In this document: positions 17,306 through 24,680 of the stretch, piece after piece | Numbering within the stretch: the first letter of the stretch is position 1 | Layout: each line of letters starts with the position of its first letter | Notes under the pieces: model-generated | The model's database searches: none | What the model saw: the letters and a program-made list of their open reading frames with translations, nothing else | Told to the model about the DNA's origin: nothing | Made by a program: the position numbers and the translations under genes | Source: a virus | Reading direction: 5' to 3' (one strand) | Virus record (IMG/VR): IMGVR_UViG_3300043448_001007 | Coordinates: 1 to 64,000 of that record | DNA length: 64,000 bases

Positions 17306-17935
17306 ATGTCAAAAACAGCGTTTGAAAACAGTGTAGTTAAACCAGAAACTACTTTAAGAATTGGAGAAATTGATCATAAATTAATTTCAACTGAAGATGA
17401 AGTATCATTAGATACAGCTATTAAACAAGTTGAAGAATTTATGTCAAAAAATTCGGGTGAAGGTTTAACCGAAGAAGAAAAAGATGAACTTTATGCTAAA
17501 GCCCAATCTTTATATAAAGATTATTACAAGTTAGTAAGAGATAATAGATACTCTTTCTATTTAAATAGAAGACAATATCAGTTTTTAACTGATTTAATCT
17601 TAACTAAATTAGAATATGATGTTAATAGTATTTTTATCGCAATTGAATTAACAGAAATGTTATCATCAATGAAAGATACTAAATTTAGAAATGATGATGA
17701 AGTTATTTCCTTCCAAATTACAGCAACTGAAATGACGTATATCTATCATTTGATCTCAACTCACAAAGTTAAGGGATTAACAAATACATCTTATACATTC
17801 TCACAAGTTTTAGTAAGAATTGGTGATTTATCAAAAGTTATTAATTATTATGACACTTATGCTAAAAATTTGAATACTGAAATTCAAAAATGGGCAGTGA
17901 GTTTAGGTGGTGAATTAGAAATACCTACCGAATAA
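17306..17935 (+). CDS. Hypothetical protein (209 aa)
   Basis: Starts MSKTAFENSVVKPETTLRIG. Highly helical and acidic, with a Tyr-rich middle (YKDYYKLVRDNRYSFYLNRR). No signal, membrane segment or catalytic motif seen. Last gene of the plus-strand run that starts with the tape-measure-like gene, ending at a perfect palindromic terminator. Position suggests a virion or assembly role; family not recognised. Confidence 0.72.
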   Translation: MSKTAFENSVVKPETTLRIGEIDHKLISTEDEVSLDTAIKQVEEFMSKNSGEGLTEEEKDELYAKAQSLYKDYYKLVRDNRYSFYLNRRQYQFLTDLILTKLEYDVNSIFIAIELTEMLSSMKDTKFRNDDEVISFQITATEMTYIYHLISTHKVKGLTNTSYTFSQVLVRIGDLSKVINYYDTYAKNLNTEIQKWAVSLGGELEIPTE

Positions 17936-17938
17936 TTT

Positions 17939-17968
17939 AAAAAGAGGACTAAATTTAGTCCTCTTTTT
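17939..17968. terminator. Bidirectional terminator overlapping a gene end
   Basis: Perfect palindrome GAGGACTAAA/TTTAGTCCTC with flanking A5 and T5. Its right arm encodes the last codons (Lys/Glu/Asp) of the convergent minus-strand gene. Confidence 0.88.
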
Positions 17969-19253
17969 CTTTTTTATTATATTCTTTAACCTTTGGTATA
18001 TAACTTGGTGTTAAGAATTTATATAATTTTTTCAAATATTCTTCTCGATCCATCTCCACCTCTGACATACTCCACATTATATAAGCAAAATAATAAATCT
18101 TATCAATTAGAACCTCCTCTTCTATTTTATGACCAGTGTATCTAAATTCAATATATTTATACTTTTCTAAAGGAAGTAAATTCAATCCAAAGTTTTTATA
18201 AGTAAATTTGTAATCCCCATATGGAGTTTGATTGGTTAATATTTTCATGATATGTGAATTTAATAAATTTTCACACTCATTAATTTTATTATCTTTTAAT
18301 AGGTCTAAACTCTTTCCCAATAAATCCACATTATTTAATAAAACCGGCTTTAACGATCCAACATAGTCTGATTTAACCCTAGATTCCATATTTTTGAATA
18401 CATATGGTATGTGTTTTTTATCTTTCTGTAAATCATCTAAAAATAAAAGACCTTTAATTAAATTTAAATTTGAATTTTTATTAGTAAATCCTAAATTGAT
18501 ATGAATACCAGTTGTTTTTTTGAAACTAAAATGTTTATCTCTCTTCCCCTTAACATTTGGGGATGAATCATAATCAAGATAGAAGTCATGAATACAATCA
18601 ACTAACTCATTAATTGAGTTAAAATAAGTTTTATTTGATAATTCAATTCCATTGTCTAATGTATTATCCAATTCAAATTTAAATTTAGATCCCCACTTTT
18701 CAATAAAAATAGGAAACTTTCTTTTAAACTTCTTTTCCAACTGTTGAAAATTATCTGATAAATAAGATGCACACAATCCATCAAAGATATCTAAAATAAA
18801 TAGTTTATCTTTGATTGATTGAATCTCTTTTTCAATTTCAATACCACCTATTTCATCTGATTCATTTAATTCCTCTTCTAATTCACTAAACTGATCATCT
18901 AATTCAGATTTAATATCATCTATCCAACTTTCTATCTCTTCATCATCTCCACCAACATCAATAATAGTTGACAAACAATCTTCTAAAAAATCATTATTCT
19001 CTTTTGAGTCTGTATAGATAACAGATCTACTCAATTCTTTTTTAATACTATTTCTGATAATGTTTAGTAAAGTATTCTCTAAGTATTTTTGAGTATATTC
19101 TTTATCACTATGTTTAGATTTTAAATCCGTTAACATCTCTAATTCTATTTCAATAGAAGCTGTAAATAAATCCGAAACCTCATCATTTTTCATTTGAGAT
19201 AGTTTCTTAGGATTTAATTCCTCTTTTATAAATTCTATGTATTTCTTAATCAT
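17955..19253 (-). CDS. Amidoligase-like enzyme with tag-like N-terminus (432 aa)
   Basis: Three signatures fit the amidoligase (glutamine synthetase-like carboxylate-amine ligase) family: an early strand with acidic ligands, ASIEIELEM (residues 32-40); TGIHINLGF (248-256), matching the usual G-x-H-x-(H/N)-x; and IEFRYTG (368-374), matching the E-F-R strand. The region between (~90-200) is an acidic coiled-coil insertion. Such enzymes form amide bonds using ATP. The N-terminus MIKKYIEFIKEELN resembles the capsid-targeting-like tags of other genes here. The isochorismatase-like gene lies 24 bp upstream on the same strand. Assignment is from motifs by eye; the substrate is unknown. Confidence 0.55.
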   Translation of the reverse strand: MIKKYIEFIKEELNPKKLSQMKNDEVSDLFTASIEIELEMLTDLKSKHSDKEYTQKYLENTLLNIIRNSIKKELSRSVIYTDSKENNDFLEDCLSTIIDVGGDDEEIESWIDDIKSELDDQFSELEEELNESDEIGGIEIEKEIQSIKDKLFILDIFDGLCASYLSDNFQQLEKKFKRKFPIFIEKWGSKFKFELDNTLDNGIELSNKTYFNSINELVDCIHDFYLDYDSSPNVKGKRDKHFSFKKTTGIHINLGFTNKNSNLNLIKGLLFLDDLQKDKKHIPYVFKNMESRVKSDYVGSLKPVLLNNVDLLGKSLDLLKDNKINECENLLNSHIMKILTNQTPYGDYKFTYKNFGLNLLPLEKYKYIEFRYTGHKIEEEVLIDKIYYFAYIMWSMSEVEMDREEYLKKLYKFLTPSYIPKVKEYNKKEKED

Positions 19254-19256
19254 ATT

Positions 19257-19267
19257 CTATATATTAA
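19257..19267 (-). promoter_or_regulatory. Putative promoter (TTAATATATAG)
   Basis: Minus-strand copy of the motif, three bases upstream of the ATG at 19253 and inside the 24-bp spacer from the preceding gene. Confidence 0.5.
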
Positions 19268-19277
19268 CTTTTAAAAA

Positions 19278-19892
19278 CTATTTTATTGGACAATGTGACG
19301 CACTATAAATAAATTTATAATCCCTTTTTATTTTAACACCTAATGATATTGCTGTTGTTTCTATATCCAAGAAACACTCACTATCAGATCCACCAACCAT
19401 TATAATTTTCCGGCCACTTAATTCAGTTAAAATATTAAATAGCTTTTTAGGACAATGATACCATTTATGATTGTTACCGATATAAACAATAATAGTTCCT
19501 TCCTTTGTATCAAAATAATCTCCTCTTTTCAACTTCTTATTAATTTCTAAATCTTTAACTTTTTTATATGTTTCATTATCAAGTACTTTTTTATAAAAAT
19601 CTATATTAACATTATAGTTATATCTTTTCTCAATTAAATCAACTTGATTTGGAAAATGGTATAAGTCACTATGAACTGGTATATCTGGATTTTCATCATA
19701 TAAATAATCTTTATCAACCGATTTCCCGTCGATATGATTATCCCATATTTGATATACCTTGGAAAATTCTTGACAATATTTATTCAATTCATATAAATAC
19801 TTTTCATTAAAGAACTTTCGGAAAGATTTTTGAACATCAACTATAAATAAAATAGATTCATTATTAAAATCTTCAAATAATTTAATTTTCAT
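19278..19892 (-). CDS. Isochorismatase-like cysteine hydrolase with tag-like N-terminus (204 aa)
   Basis: The fold signature is nearly complete: FIVDVQKSF with Asp19, IEKRYNYN with Lys89, and VGGSDSECFLDIETTAISLG with Cys173, the Asp-Lys-Cys triad of isochorismatase/nicotinamidase-type hydrolases. QIWDNH (Asp51, His53) sits where nicotinamidases bind metal. Residues 1-13 (MKIKLFEDFNNES) precede the first strand and match the tag seen on other proteins, so it may be packaged and trimmed. Known family reactions include nicotinamide, ureido and isochorismate hydrolysis; which applies is unknown. It has its own promoter-like element and precedes the amidoligase-like gene. Confidence 0.7.
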   Translation of the reverse strand: MKIKLFEDFNNESILFIVDVQKSFRKFFNEKYLYELNKYCQEFSKVYQIWDNHIDGKSVDKDYLYDENPDIPVHSDLYHFPNQVDLIEKRYNYNVNIDFYKKVLDNETYKKVKDLEINKKLKRGDYFDTKEGTIIVYIGNNHKWYHCPKKLFNILTELSGRKIIMVGGSDSECFLDIETTAISLGVKIKRDYKFIYSASHCPIK

Positions 19893-19895
19893 ATT

Positions 19896-19907
19896 GTATA
19901 TATTAAA
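19896..19907 (-). promoter_or_regulatory. Putative promoter (TTTAATATATAC)
   Basis: Minus-strand copy three bases before the ATG at 19892, facing a host-type promoter of the divergent gene. Confidence 0.5.
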
Positions 19908-19916
19908 TTTTTTTAC

Positions 19917-19924
19917 TATATTTG
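19917..19924 (+). promoter_or_regulatory. Host-type -7 box (TATATTTG)
   Basis: TATATTTG matches the Bacteroidota primary-sigma -7 consensus TAnnTTTG and lies four bases before the ATG at 19929. A TTG about 20 bp upstream could serve as the -33 element. Confidence 0.45.
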
Positions 19925-19928
19925 TAAT

Positions 19929-20276
19929 ATGAATAGTATATTTATTATTGAGCCTTATAAAGTTGGGACAACTTGGGCTTTTGACGATTTAGAAAGAGGT
20001 TTAGTGAAGGAACCATTTGTTGGTGGTATGGGACCAGTAATTAAAAAAATATTAATTGATAAATATGGTGAATCCAAAGACCGATTTACTTTATTCTTCT
20101 CCGATATTGAGTTCCCAGATTTTGATTTCTTCTTAGAAAAGGGAATAGACTTAAATAATGGATCTTTTTACTCAATAGATAACCTAAATCTAAAGGGTTG
20201 GTTATGTCCAGCTTTAAGAAAATATTATACATTGGACTTACCTCAAAAAATTTATTTTAAGATTGAGGTTGAATAA
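19929..20276 (+). CDS. Conserved hypothetical protein, DUF6717-like (115 aa)
   Basis: Starts MNSIFIIEPYKVGTTWAFDD and continues with GLVKEPFVGGMGPVIKKIL, a pattern (IxPY...TWxFDD...GLxxEPFV) I associate with a small bacterial and phage family of unknown function; the name is from memory and unverified. A single plus-strand gene inside a minus-strand block. It is preceded by a host-type -7 box rather than the phage motif, so it may be transcribed early. It ends at its own terminator. Confidence 0.65.
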   Translation: MNSIFIIEPYKVGTTWAFDDLERGLVKEPFVGGMGPVIKKILIDKYGESKDRFTLFFSDIEFPDFDFFLEKGIDLNNGSFYSIDNLNLKGWLCPALRKYYTLDLPQKIYFKIEVE

Positions 20277-20278
20277 AA

Positions 20279-20302
20279 AAAAGACCTTTCTAGGTCTTTT
20301 TT
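20279..20302. terminator. Bidirectional terminator
   Basis: Stem AAAAGACC / GGTCTTTT with a six-base loop TTTCTA, between convergent genes and overlapping the end of the minus-strand one. Confidence 0.8.
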
Positions 20303-20913
20303 ATATATTTTTCTAATCCATAGTTACCAACAATTTCCTCAATATGTGGGATTTTTAAAATATCCTCATAAAATGAATCATTACCAACATGAATACCACT
20401 TTTAAAATTTATTTTAACCAAATCACCCTCATCAATCACTTCTACCTCACCTAATATATCTTTTAAAAACCTAGTATATAATTTAGTTCTTTGAGAATCT
20501 TTATTATCTTTGATATGTCTCTCTTGATCACTGGAACTTCTCTTAGGATAAAATGATATTCCCTTAAAAACCTCTTCCTTTTCCCATATTTTATACTTAT
20601 TGTTAGTTGATATTAATGATAATACTCCAGCATCATAAGCAGTTGATAATATTTTAGAAATTCTATCCATCATTTCATTTCTATTAGTTACTGGTAATTC
20701 TGAATAATCTTTACTACCATCACTATTTTTTTGATAGAAATCAACTAGAATATAACCACTAGATAATTTAACATTAAAATACATCTTAATATCACCTATC
20801 GTAGATGACATTTCACTCGGTATGTTTAACCCATCAATATTCTCAATATTTTTATTAGAAATATATTTTTCTAATAATAAACAGAATTCCTCAAATAATT
20901 TTAAATAAATCAT
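20290..20913 (-). CDS. Hypothetical protein with tag-like N-terminus (207 aa)
   Basis: Starts MIYLKLFEEFCLLLEKY, a looser form of the tag (K-L-F-E-E-F). The body is mixed alpha/beta with strands such as MYFNVKLSSGYILVDFYQ and a basic helical stretch near residues 125-150. The family is not recognised and no catalytic motif was seen. Independent minus-strand unit with a promoter-like element four bases upstream. Confidence 0.7.
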   Translation of the reverse strand: MIYLKLFEEFCLLLEKYISNKNIENIDGLNIPSEMSSTIGDIKMYFNVKLSSGYILVDFYQKNSDGSKDYSELPVTNRNEMMDRISKILSTAYDAGVLSLISTNNKYKIWEKEEVFKGISFYPKRSSSDQERHIKDNKDSQRTKLYTRFLKDILGEVEVIDEGDLVKINFKSGIHVGNDSFYEDILKIPHIEEIVGNYGLEKYIKKT

Positions 20914-20916
20914 AAT

Positions 20917-20929
20917 CTATATATTAAAA
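20917..20929 (-). promoter_or_regulatory. Putative promoter (TTTTAATATATAG)
   Basis: Motif copy three bases before the ATG at 20913. Confidence 0.5.
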
Positions 20930-20936
20930 TAAAAAA

Positions 20937-21539
20937 CTACTTTTTATTTTGCATCATTTTGTTAATCATATCGTTTATATCTTTACCAGTCATTGCCACA
21001 CCACCATCATCAGACTTAGATTCGGATTCAACCGATTTAGGAGCTACTTCACTCATATCATTTTTAAAATCTTTATAATACTTTTCTAAATCATTTCTTT
21101 GAGACGCTGCATATTTTGAGTTTTCACGAATTTGAGATATGGTTTGATTTATTACCTCATGCATTCTAGCTGAATTATCACCATTATCAACTTGTCTTAG
21201 TTGTGATAGAAAATTCTTTCGAGTCATCTTTTGTAAAAATAAAGTCTCAGCATATACCATTGCATCCTCATGCATTTTATTCTTTAAATATGGGTGTTCT
21301 TTTATCCCCGGATACTCACCCAAATATAAATCCGATAAAGATTCAATTACATCACTACCTCTTTGCTTAGCTACCTCTAAATCCGATTCATAATCATATA
21401 CTTCCAAACTACCTAAATCTGGTAAATCTTCCATTCTAGCTAAATGCATCGATATATCAAAATCACTTGTACTACCTTCTTGAATCATATCAAATTCATC
21501 TTTTAAACGAGTGGATTCTTTTTCTTTTTTAGTGCTCAT
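20937..21539 (-). CDS. Hypothetical acidic helical protein next to terminase (200 aa)
   Basis: Starts MSTKKEKESTRLKDEFDMIQ. Almost entirely helical, with a YPGIKEHPYLKNKMHEDAM loop and a coiled-coil-like C-terminal third. It is divergent from the ribbon-helix-helix/terminase unit, with 82 bp between. A small-terminase role is conceivable from size and position, but no DNA-binding motif is clear, so this is only a suggestion. A motif copy is 20 bp upstream. Confidence 0.7.
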   Translation of the reverse strand: MSTKKEKESTRLKDEFDMIQEGSTSDFDISMHLARMEDLPDLGSLEVYDYESDLEVAKQRGSDVIESLSDLYLGEYPGIKEHPYLKNKMHEDAMVYAETLFLQKMTRKNFLSQLRQVDNGDNSARMHEVINQTISQIRENSKYAASQRNDLEKYYKDFKNDMSEVAPKSVESESKSDDGGVAMTGKDINDMINKMMQNKK

Positions 21540-21559
21540 ATATACACGTATTTTTATTT

Positions 21560-21572
21560 GTATATATTAAAC
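21560..21572 (-). promoter_or_regulatory. Putative promoter (GTTTAATATATAC)
   Basis: Motif copy 20 bp before the ATG at 21539, in the divergent spacer with the ribbon-helix-helix gene. Confidence 0.5.
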
Positions 21573-21621
21573 TTTAAAAGTGGAAAAAATTCACTTTTTA
21601 GAATAAATATATACTATAATT

Positions 21622-21786
21622 ATGGCAAGAAAAAAAGGTAAATTAAAAGAAAAGGTTGGTTTTTCAATCGATAAAGAAATCAACGAATTGTTGGAACAAT
21701 ACTGCCAAGATAACATGGTTAATAAGTCTAAACTAATTAATCATTTAATAAAATCTTTCTTAGTTATACAGGAGGAAAAAGTGTAA
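21622..21786 (+). CDS. Ribbon-helix-helix DNA-binding protein coupled to terminase (54 aa)
   Basis: A short gene with ATG at 21622 and TAA at 21784-21786. After a basic start (MARKKGKLKEK) the product reads VGFSIDKEINELLEQYCQDN and then NKSKLINHLIKSFL: one beta strand and two helices in the Arc/MetJ arrangement. Its stop overlaps the ATG of terminase (TAATG). A perfect AGGAGG at 21770-21775 lies 10 bp before that ATG, rare in this phage, so terminase translation is probably coupled to this gene. It could autoregulate the packaging operon or act as the DNA-recognition partner of terminase; both are inference. Confidence 0.75.
   Translation: MARKKGKLKEKVGFSIDKEINELLEQYCQDNMVNKSKLINHLIKSFLVIQEEKV
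21770..21775 (+). promoter_or_regulatory. Shine-Dalgarno sequence for terminase
   Basis: AGGAGG ten bases before the ATG at 21786, inside the last codons of the ribbon-helix-helix gene. Other genes here have A-rich leaders without such a site. Confidence 0.65.
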
Positions 21787-22289
21787 TGGCTACTAAACAA
21801 ATAATATGGACAACTAAAGCAATTGACGAAGTTAATGAGCAAATAAATATGGGGTTTTATCCTAAAGGTGATATGAATCCATTTTTTGAAGGAACTCCTG
21901 GGTTTAGAAAACCCGGATTGGCTTTTAAAATGACACAGAATGAATTAGAAGAATACATTAAATGTAAAATGGATATTCACTACTTTTCTGAAAATTATTG
22001 CTATGTTAAAGGTGATCAAGGTGAACCAATTAAATTAAAACTTAGAGACTATCAGAAAGAAGTTCTGGATAACTTTTTTAATAACCGTTTTAATATACTA
22101 ATGGCCAGCAGGCAAGTTGGTAAATGCCTGGGTTTCAATGAGTTAGTAGAAATAGAGGTTGGTGATAATATTGTTTTTATTAAAATAGGTAAATTATATT
22201 ATGATACACTTAAAGAAATAAAGGGACTTACATTATTACAAAGAGTTAAGATATTTTTATACGATTTTCTTTCTAAATTGGAAAATTAG
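21786..22289 (+). CDS. terL: Terminase large subunit N-terminal part plus intein N-segment (167 aa)
   Basis: Residues 1-113 are the start of a T4 gp17-type packaging ATPase. They include KLKLRDYQKEVLDNF (adenine-binding Q region) and MASRQVGK, the Walker A motif up to its Lys. At residue 114 the extein stops and an intein begins: CLGFNELVEIEVGDN is an intein block A with Cys1. About 54 intein residues follow, ending LYDFLSKLEN before TAG. The rest of the intein and of terminase are in the ORF at 22372, one frame away. Alone this product has no complete ATP site, so it needs protein splicing in trans or a repaired frame to be useful. Confidence 0.88.
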   Translation: MATKQIIWTTKAIDEVNEQINMGFYPKGDMNPFFEGTPGFRKPGLAFKMTQNELEEYIKCKMDIHYFSENYCYVKGDQGEPIKLKLRDYQKEVLDNFFNNRFNILMASRQVGKCLGFNELVEIEVGDNIVFIKIGKLYYDTLKEIKGLTLLQRVKIFLYDFLSKLEN

Positions 22290-22818
22290 CTTTCTTACTT
22301 AACAGGAAGCCAGATAATTTTAATATATGGGAGTCTGACTATAGAAAGAACCCAGAAAAAATAACCAAATTATGTTTAAATTTCTTACAAATATAACAAT
22401 ATATTTAATTCGTAGATTAATTGAGATAGTTGAATACTTTGAGTATTTCAATCGAGATCTTGATGAAGATGATATTCATAAAAAGGTGATAAATGTTATA
22501 TCAACTAGAATTAAAGTTAAATCTGATACTGGTTTTGTTAATGCTAGTGAAATAAATCTAACTCAACCATTTACTCATTATTTATTGATATTAGATAATG
22601 GATATCAATTAAGAGCAGCTGATCATCATTTAGTTTTTGACTCTAATTACTCAACTATCAGAGTTTGTGATTTAAATAAAGGTGATGAAATATGGACTGA
22701 TCAAGGTTTAGTTAAAGTGAAAAGTGTTAAGAAATTAAACTTTAAAAGTTCAATGTTTGATTTGTCAATTGATGATTCAAATATGAGATACTATACTAAT
22801 GGTATTTTATCACATAAT
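22125..22818 (+). other. Intein in terminase Walker A, coding region split in two
   Basis: The insertion lies exactly between Lys and Thr of Walker A (SRQVGK / TVCSS). The first residue is Cys. Block B (LRAADHHLVF), block F (MFDLSIDDSNMRYYTNGIL) and block G (SHN followed by Thr) are all recognisable in the second ORF. There is no LAGLIDADG or HNH endonuclease. The span is 694 bp, not a multiple of three: the frame closes at 22289 and reopens at an ATG at 22372. TTTTAATATAT at 22318-22328, the phage's promoter motif, lies between. This fits a split intein with a ~54-residue N-part and a 149-residue C-part; a frameshifted relic is the alternative. Confidence 0.82.
22318..22328 (+). promoter_or_regulatory. 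Promoter-like element between the intein halves (TTTTAATATAT)
   Basis: Matches the recurrent TTTAATATAT element and lies 43 bp upstream of the ATG of the C-terminal intein/terminase ORF. It would let the second half be transcribed as its own gene. Confidence 0.45.
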
Positions 22819-24573
22819 ACTGTTTGTTCATCTATAATGATTTTACATTTTGTTTTATTTAATAATAATAAGAACTGTTTAGTTACGGCTAATAAATTAG
22901 ATACGGCGGTTGAGGTTTTGGATAAAATGAAAGAGATTTACCAAAGGCTTCCATTCTTTTTACAGCAGGGGATTTTAAACTGGAATCAAAAATTTATGGT
23001 TTTTGAAAATAAGAGTAGAATTAAAGGATTTGCTACAACTAAGACAGCTTCTATTGGTCAAACAGCTGACTTTTTATATTTGGATGAGTTTGCTTATTTA
23101 CCGGACAATATAGCAGATAAATTTTATAAATCGGTTTTCCCAACTGTATCAAATATTGATAACTCAAAGATTATTATCACATCAACCCCAAATGGAATTA
23201 ATTTATTTCATAAATTGTTGATTGAGGCTGAGAAGCCGGAAGGTGAGAAATCATCATATATTGCTAAAAGAGTTTATTGGTGGCAGGTTCCGAAAAGATT
23301 TGTTTCATATATTAGATTAAGTAAAGATAAATGTTTGAGTTATGGTATAAATCCGGAAGATGTTTTGAAACACTATCAAGAAAAGTTTCCAGATACTAAA
23401 AGTGAGTTATATTATAATGATGAGTTAAAAAAATGGGTGGTTAATGTTTTCAATAATGAAAGTTGTTCAGAAGATGATGTTATTCGGGAAGAAATAAAGG
23501 GTGCTAAAATACCGGAGATTGCGGAAATAACAACTTGGAAAAAGGAAACAATTAAAGATATTGGTGGTGAAGAAGCTTTTAACCAAGAATATGATTTGAG
23601 GTTTATAAATTCATCTAGAAGTTTATTGAGTGAGGGATTGATTGATCAATTAACTAAAGGTAAAGATCCATATGAATGGGAACCAATAGATGAATTAGAT
23701 AATCGAATTAAGTTTTCATATTTAGATTTAAAATGGAATCAAAATCCGGATATTTATAATCCATTAGATAGAAAAAATATGAAAGTTGTATTTTCAGTAG
23801 ATACTGCTGAGGGTTTAGGTCAGGATTATTCAATAATTAATATTTTTAAATTAGTTCCTAAACCAATTACTTTAATGGAGATGCAGAAAAAGAATTATAA
23901 ATCAATTGTAGATTGTTTTCAATTGGTTCAGATTGGTATGTATAGATCAAACCTTGTTTCTGTTCAACAATTATCCGAGATTTTATATGTTTTAGCTTTT
24001 GAATACTTCGATCCTGAAAATGTTAAGATTGTTTTGGAGATAAATGCTTATGGACATGAATTATTGGCACATTTACCAAATTTATTTGATGGTAATAATG
24101 ATTACGGTTCTTTTATCTTTTTCAAATATAAACATCGAGCTGATGCAATAGAAGAGAAGATTGGATTAAAAGTTGGTGATAATAAAAATCTATTAGTTAA
24201 AGACTATCAAGATAGAATGCATGAAAATTCTGTTATTATTAACAATAATGATAATATAAATGAAATAACAACATTTATTAAACATATAACATCGGCTGGT
24301 AATGTTACTTATTCCGCTGATGGTTCAGCTCATGATGACACTGTTATGACTGTTGTTAACTTGTGTTCAGTCTTTGGGAAAAAGGATTTTAAGCAAATCT
24401 GTGATGAGTTTTTACCTTTGATTAAAGATACAGAAGTAAAAAATTATATTAATCAGTTAATAAATAATGGTGAATATGTTGAAGGTTTAAATTACTCACA
24501 ACTTTTGAATATTCGTCGCCAGAATTTAAACCATCAAAAGATGATGAATAATATGAATAAGGGAAAGTTTTAA
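22372..24573 (+). CDS. terL: Intein C-segment plus terminase large subunit ATPase/nuclease (733 aa)
   Basis: Residues 1-149 are the C-terminal intein part, ending GILSHN at the splice junction. From residue 150 (TVCSS) terminase resumes. Seen in order: Walker B with the catalytic Glu (FLYLDEFAYL), the coupling motif IIITSTPNG, then an RNase H-like nuclease with acidic residues in FSVDTAEGLGQDYS, IVLEINAYG and DGSAHDDTVM. These match T4 gp17, so both ATPase and headful nuclease appear intact. ATG at 22372 is the first start after stops in this frame; TTTAAAT at 22375 is also a -1 slippery heptamer. Upstream leader is A-rich. Joined to the N-terminal ORF after splicing it would give a terminase of about 700 residues. 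Confidence 0.9.
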   Translation: MFKFLTNITIYLIRRLIEIVEYFEYFNRDLDEDDIHKKVINVISTRIKVKSDTGFVNASEINLTQPFTHYLLILDNGYQLRAADHHLVFDSNYSTIRVCDLNKGDEIWTDQGLVKVKSVKKLNFKSSMFDLSIDDSNMRYYTNGILSHNTVCSSIMILHFVLFNNNKNCLVTANKLDTAVEVLDKMKEIYQRLPFFLQQGILNWNQKFMVFENKSRIKGFATTKTASIGQTADFLYLDEFAYLPDNIADKFYKSVFPTVSNIDNSKIIITSTPNGINLFHKLLIEAEKPEGEKSSYIAKRVYWWQVPKRFVSYIRLSKDKCLSYGINPEDVLKHYQEKFPDTKSELYYNDELKKWVVNVFNNESCSEDDVIREEIKGAKIPEIAEITTWKKETIKDIGGEEAFNQEYDLRFINSSRSLLSEGLIDQLTKGKDPYEWEPIDELDNRIKFSYLDLKWNQNPDIYNPLDRKNMKVVFSVDTAEGLGQDYSIINIFKLVPKPITLMEMQKKNYKSIVDCFQLVQIGMYRSNLVSVQQLSEILYVLAFEYFDPENVKIVLEINAYGHELLAHLPNLFDGNNDYGSFIFFKYKHRADAIEEKIGLKVGDNKNLLVKDYQDRMHENSVIINNNDNINEITTFIKHITSAGNVTYSADGSAHDDTVMTVVNLCSVFGKKDFKQICDEFLPLIKDTEVKNYINQLINNGEYVEGLNYSQLLNIRRQNLNHQKMMNNMNKGKF

Positions 24574-24680
24574 AGCTTTCCTCCAAATATAATTTGAAAT
24601 ATATTCCCTATACAAAATCCAATTAATAGAGAAAATATAGAAAAGCAAGCTAATTGTGTAAATGTGTAGAGTGTTTCCAT
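24570..24680 (-). CDS. Tiny membrane protein downstream of clpS (36 aa)
   Basis: ATG at 24678-24680 overlaps the stop of the ClpS gene (TAATG), and the stop overlaps that of terminase on the other strand. The product, METLYTFTQLACFSIFSLLI then GFCIGNIFQIIFGGKL, is essentially one or two membrane helices. Coupling to the adaptor gene and clean boundaries support it being real. Function unknown; a holin-like or membrane-modulating role cannot be excluded. Confidence 0.5.
   Translation of the reverse strand: METLYTFTQLACFSIFSLLIGFCIGNIFQIIFGGKL

Noticed and set aside
22125-22818. Group I intron in terminase
   Set aside because: The insert translates into intein blocks A, B, F and G with Cys1 and His-Asn/Thr, so protein splicing explains it better.
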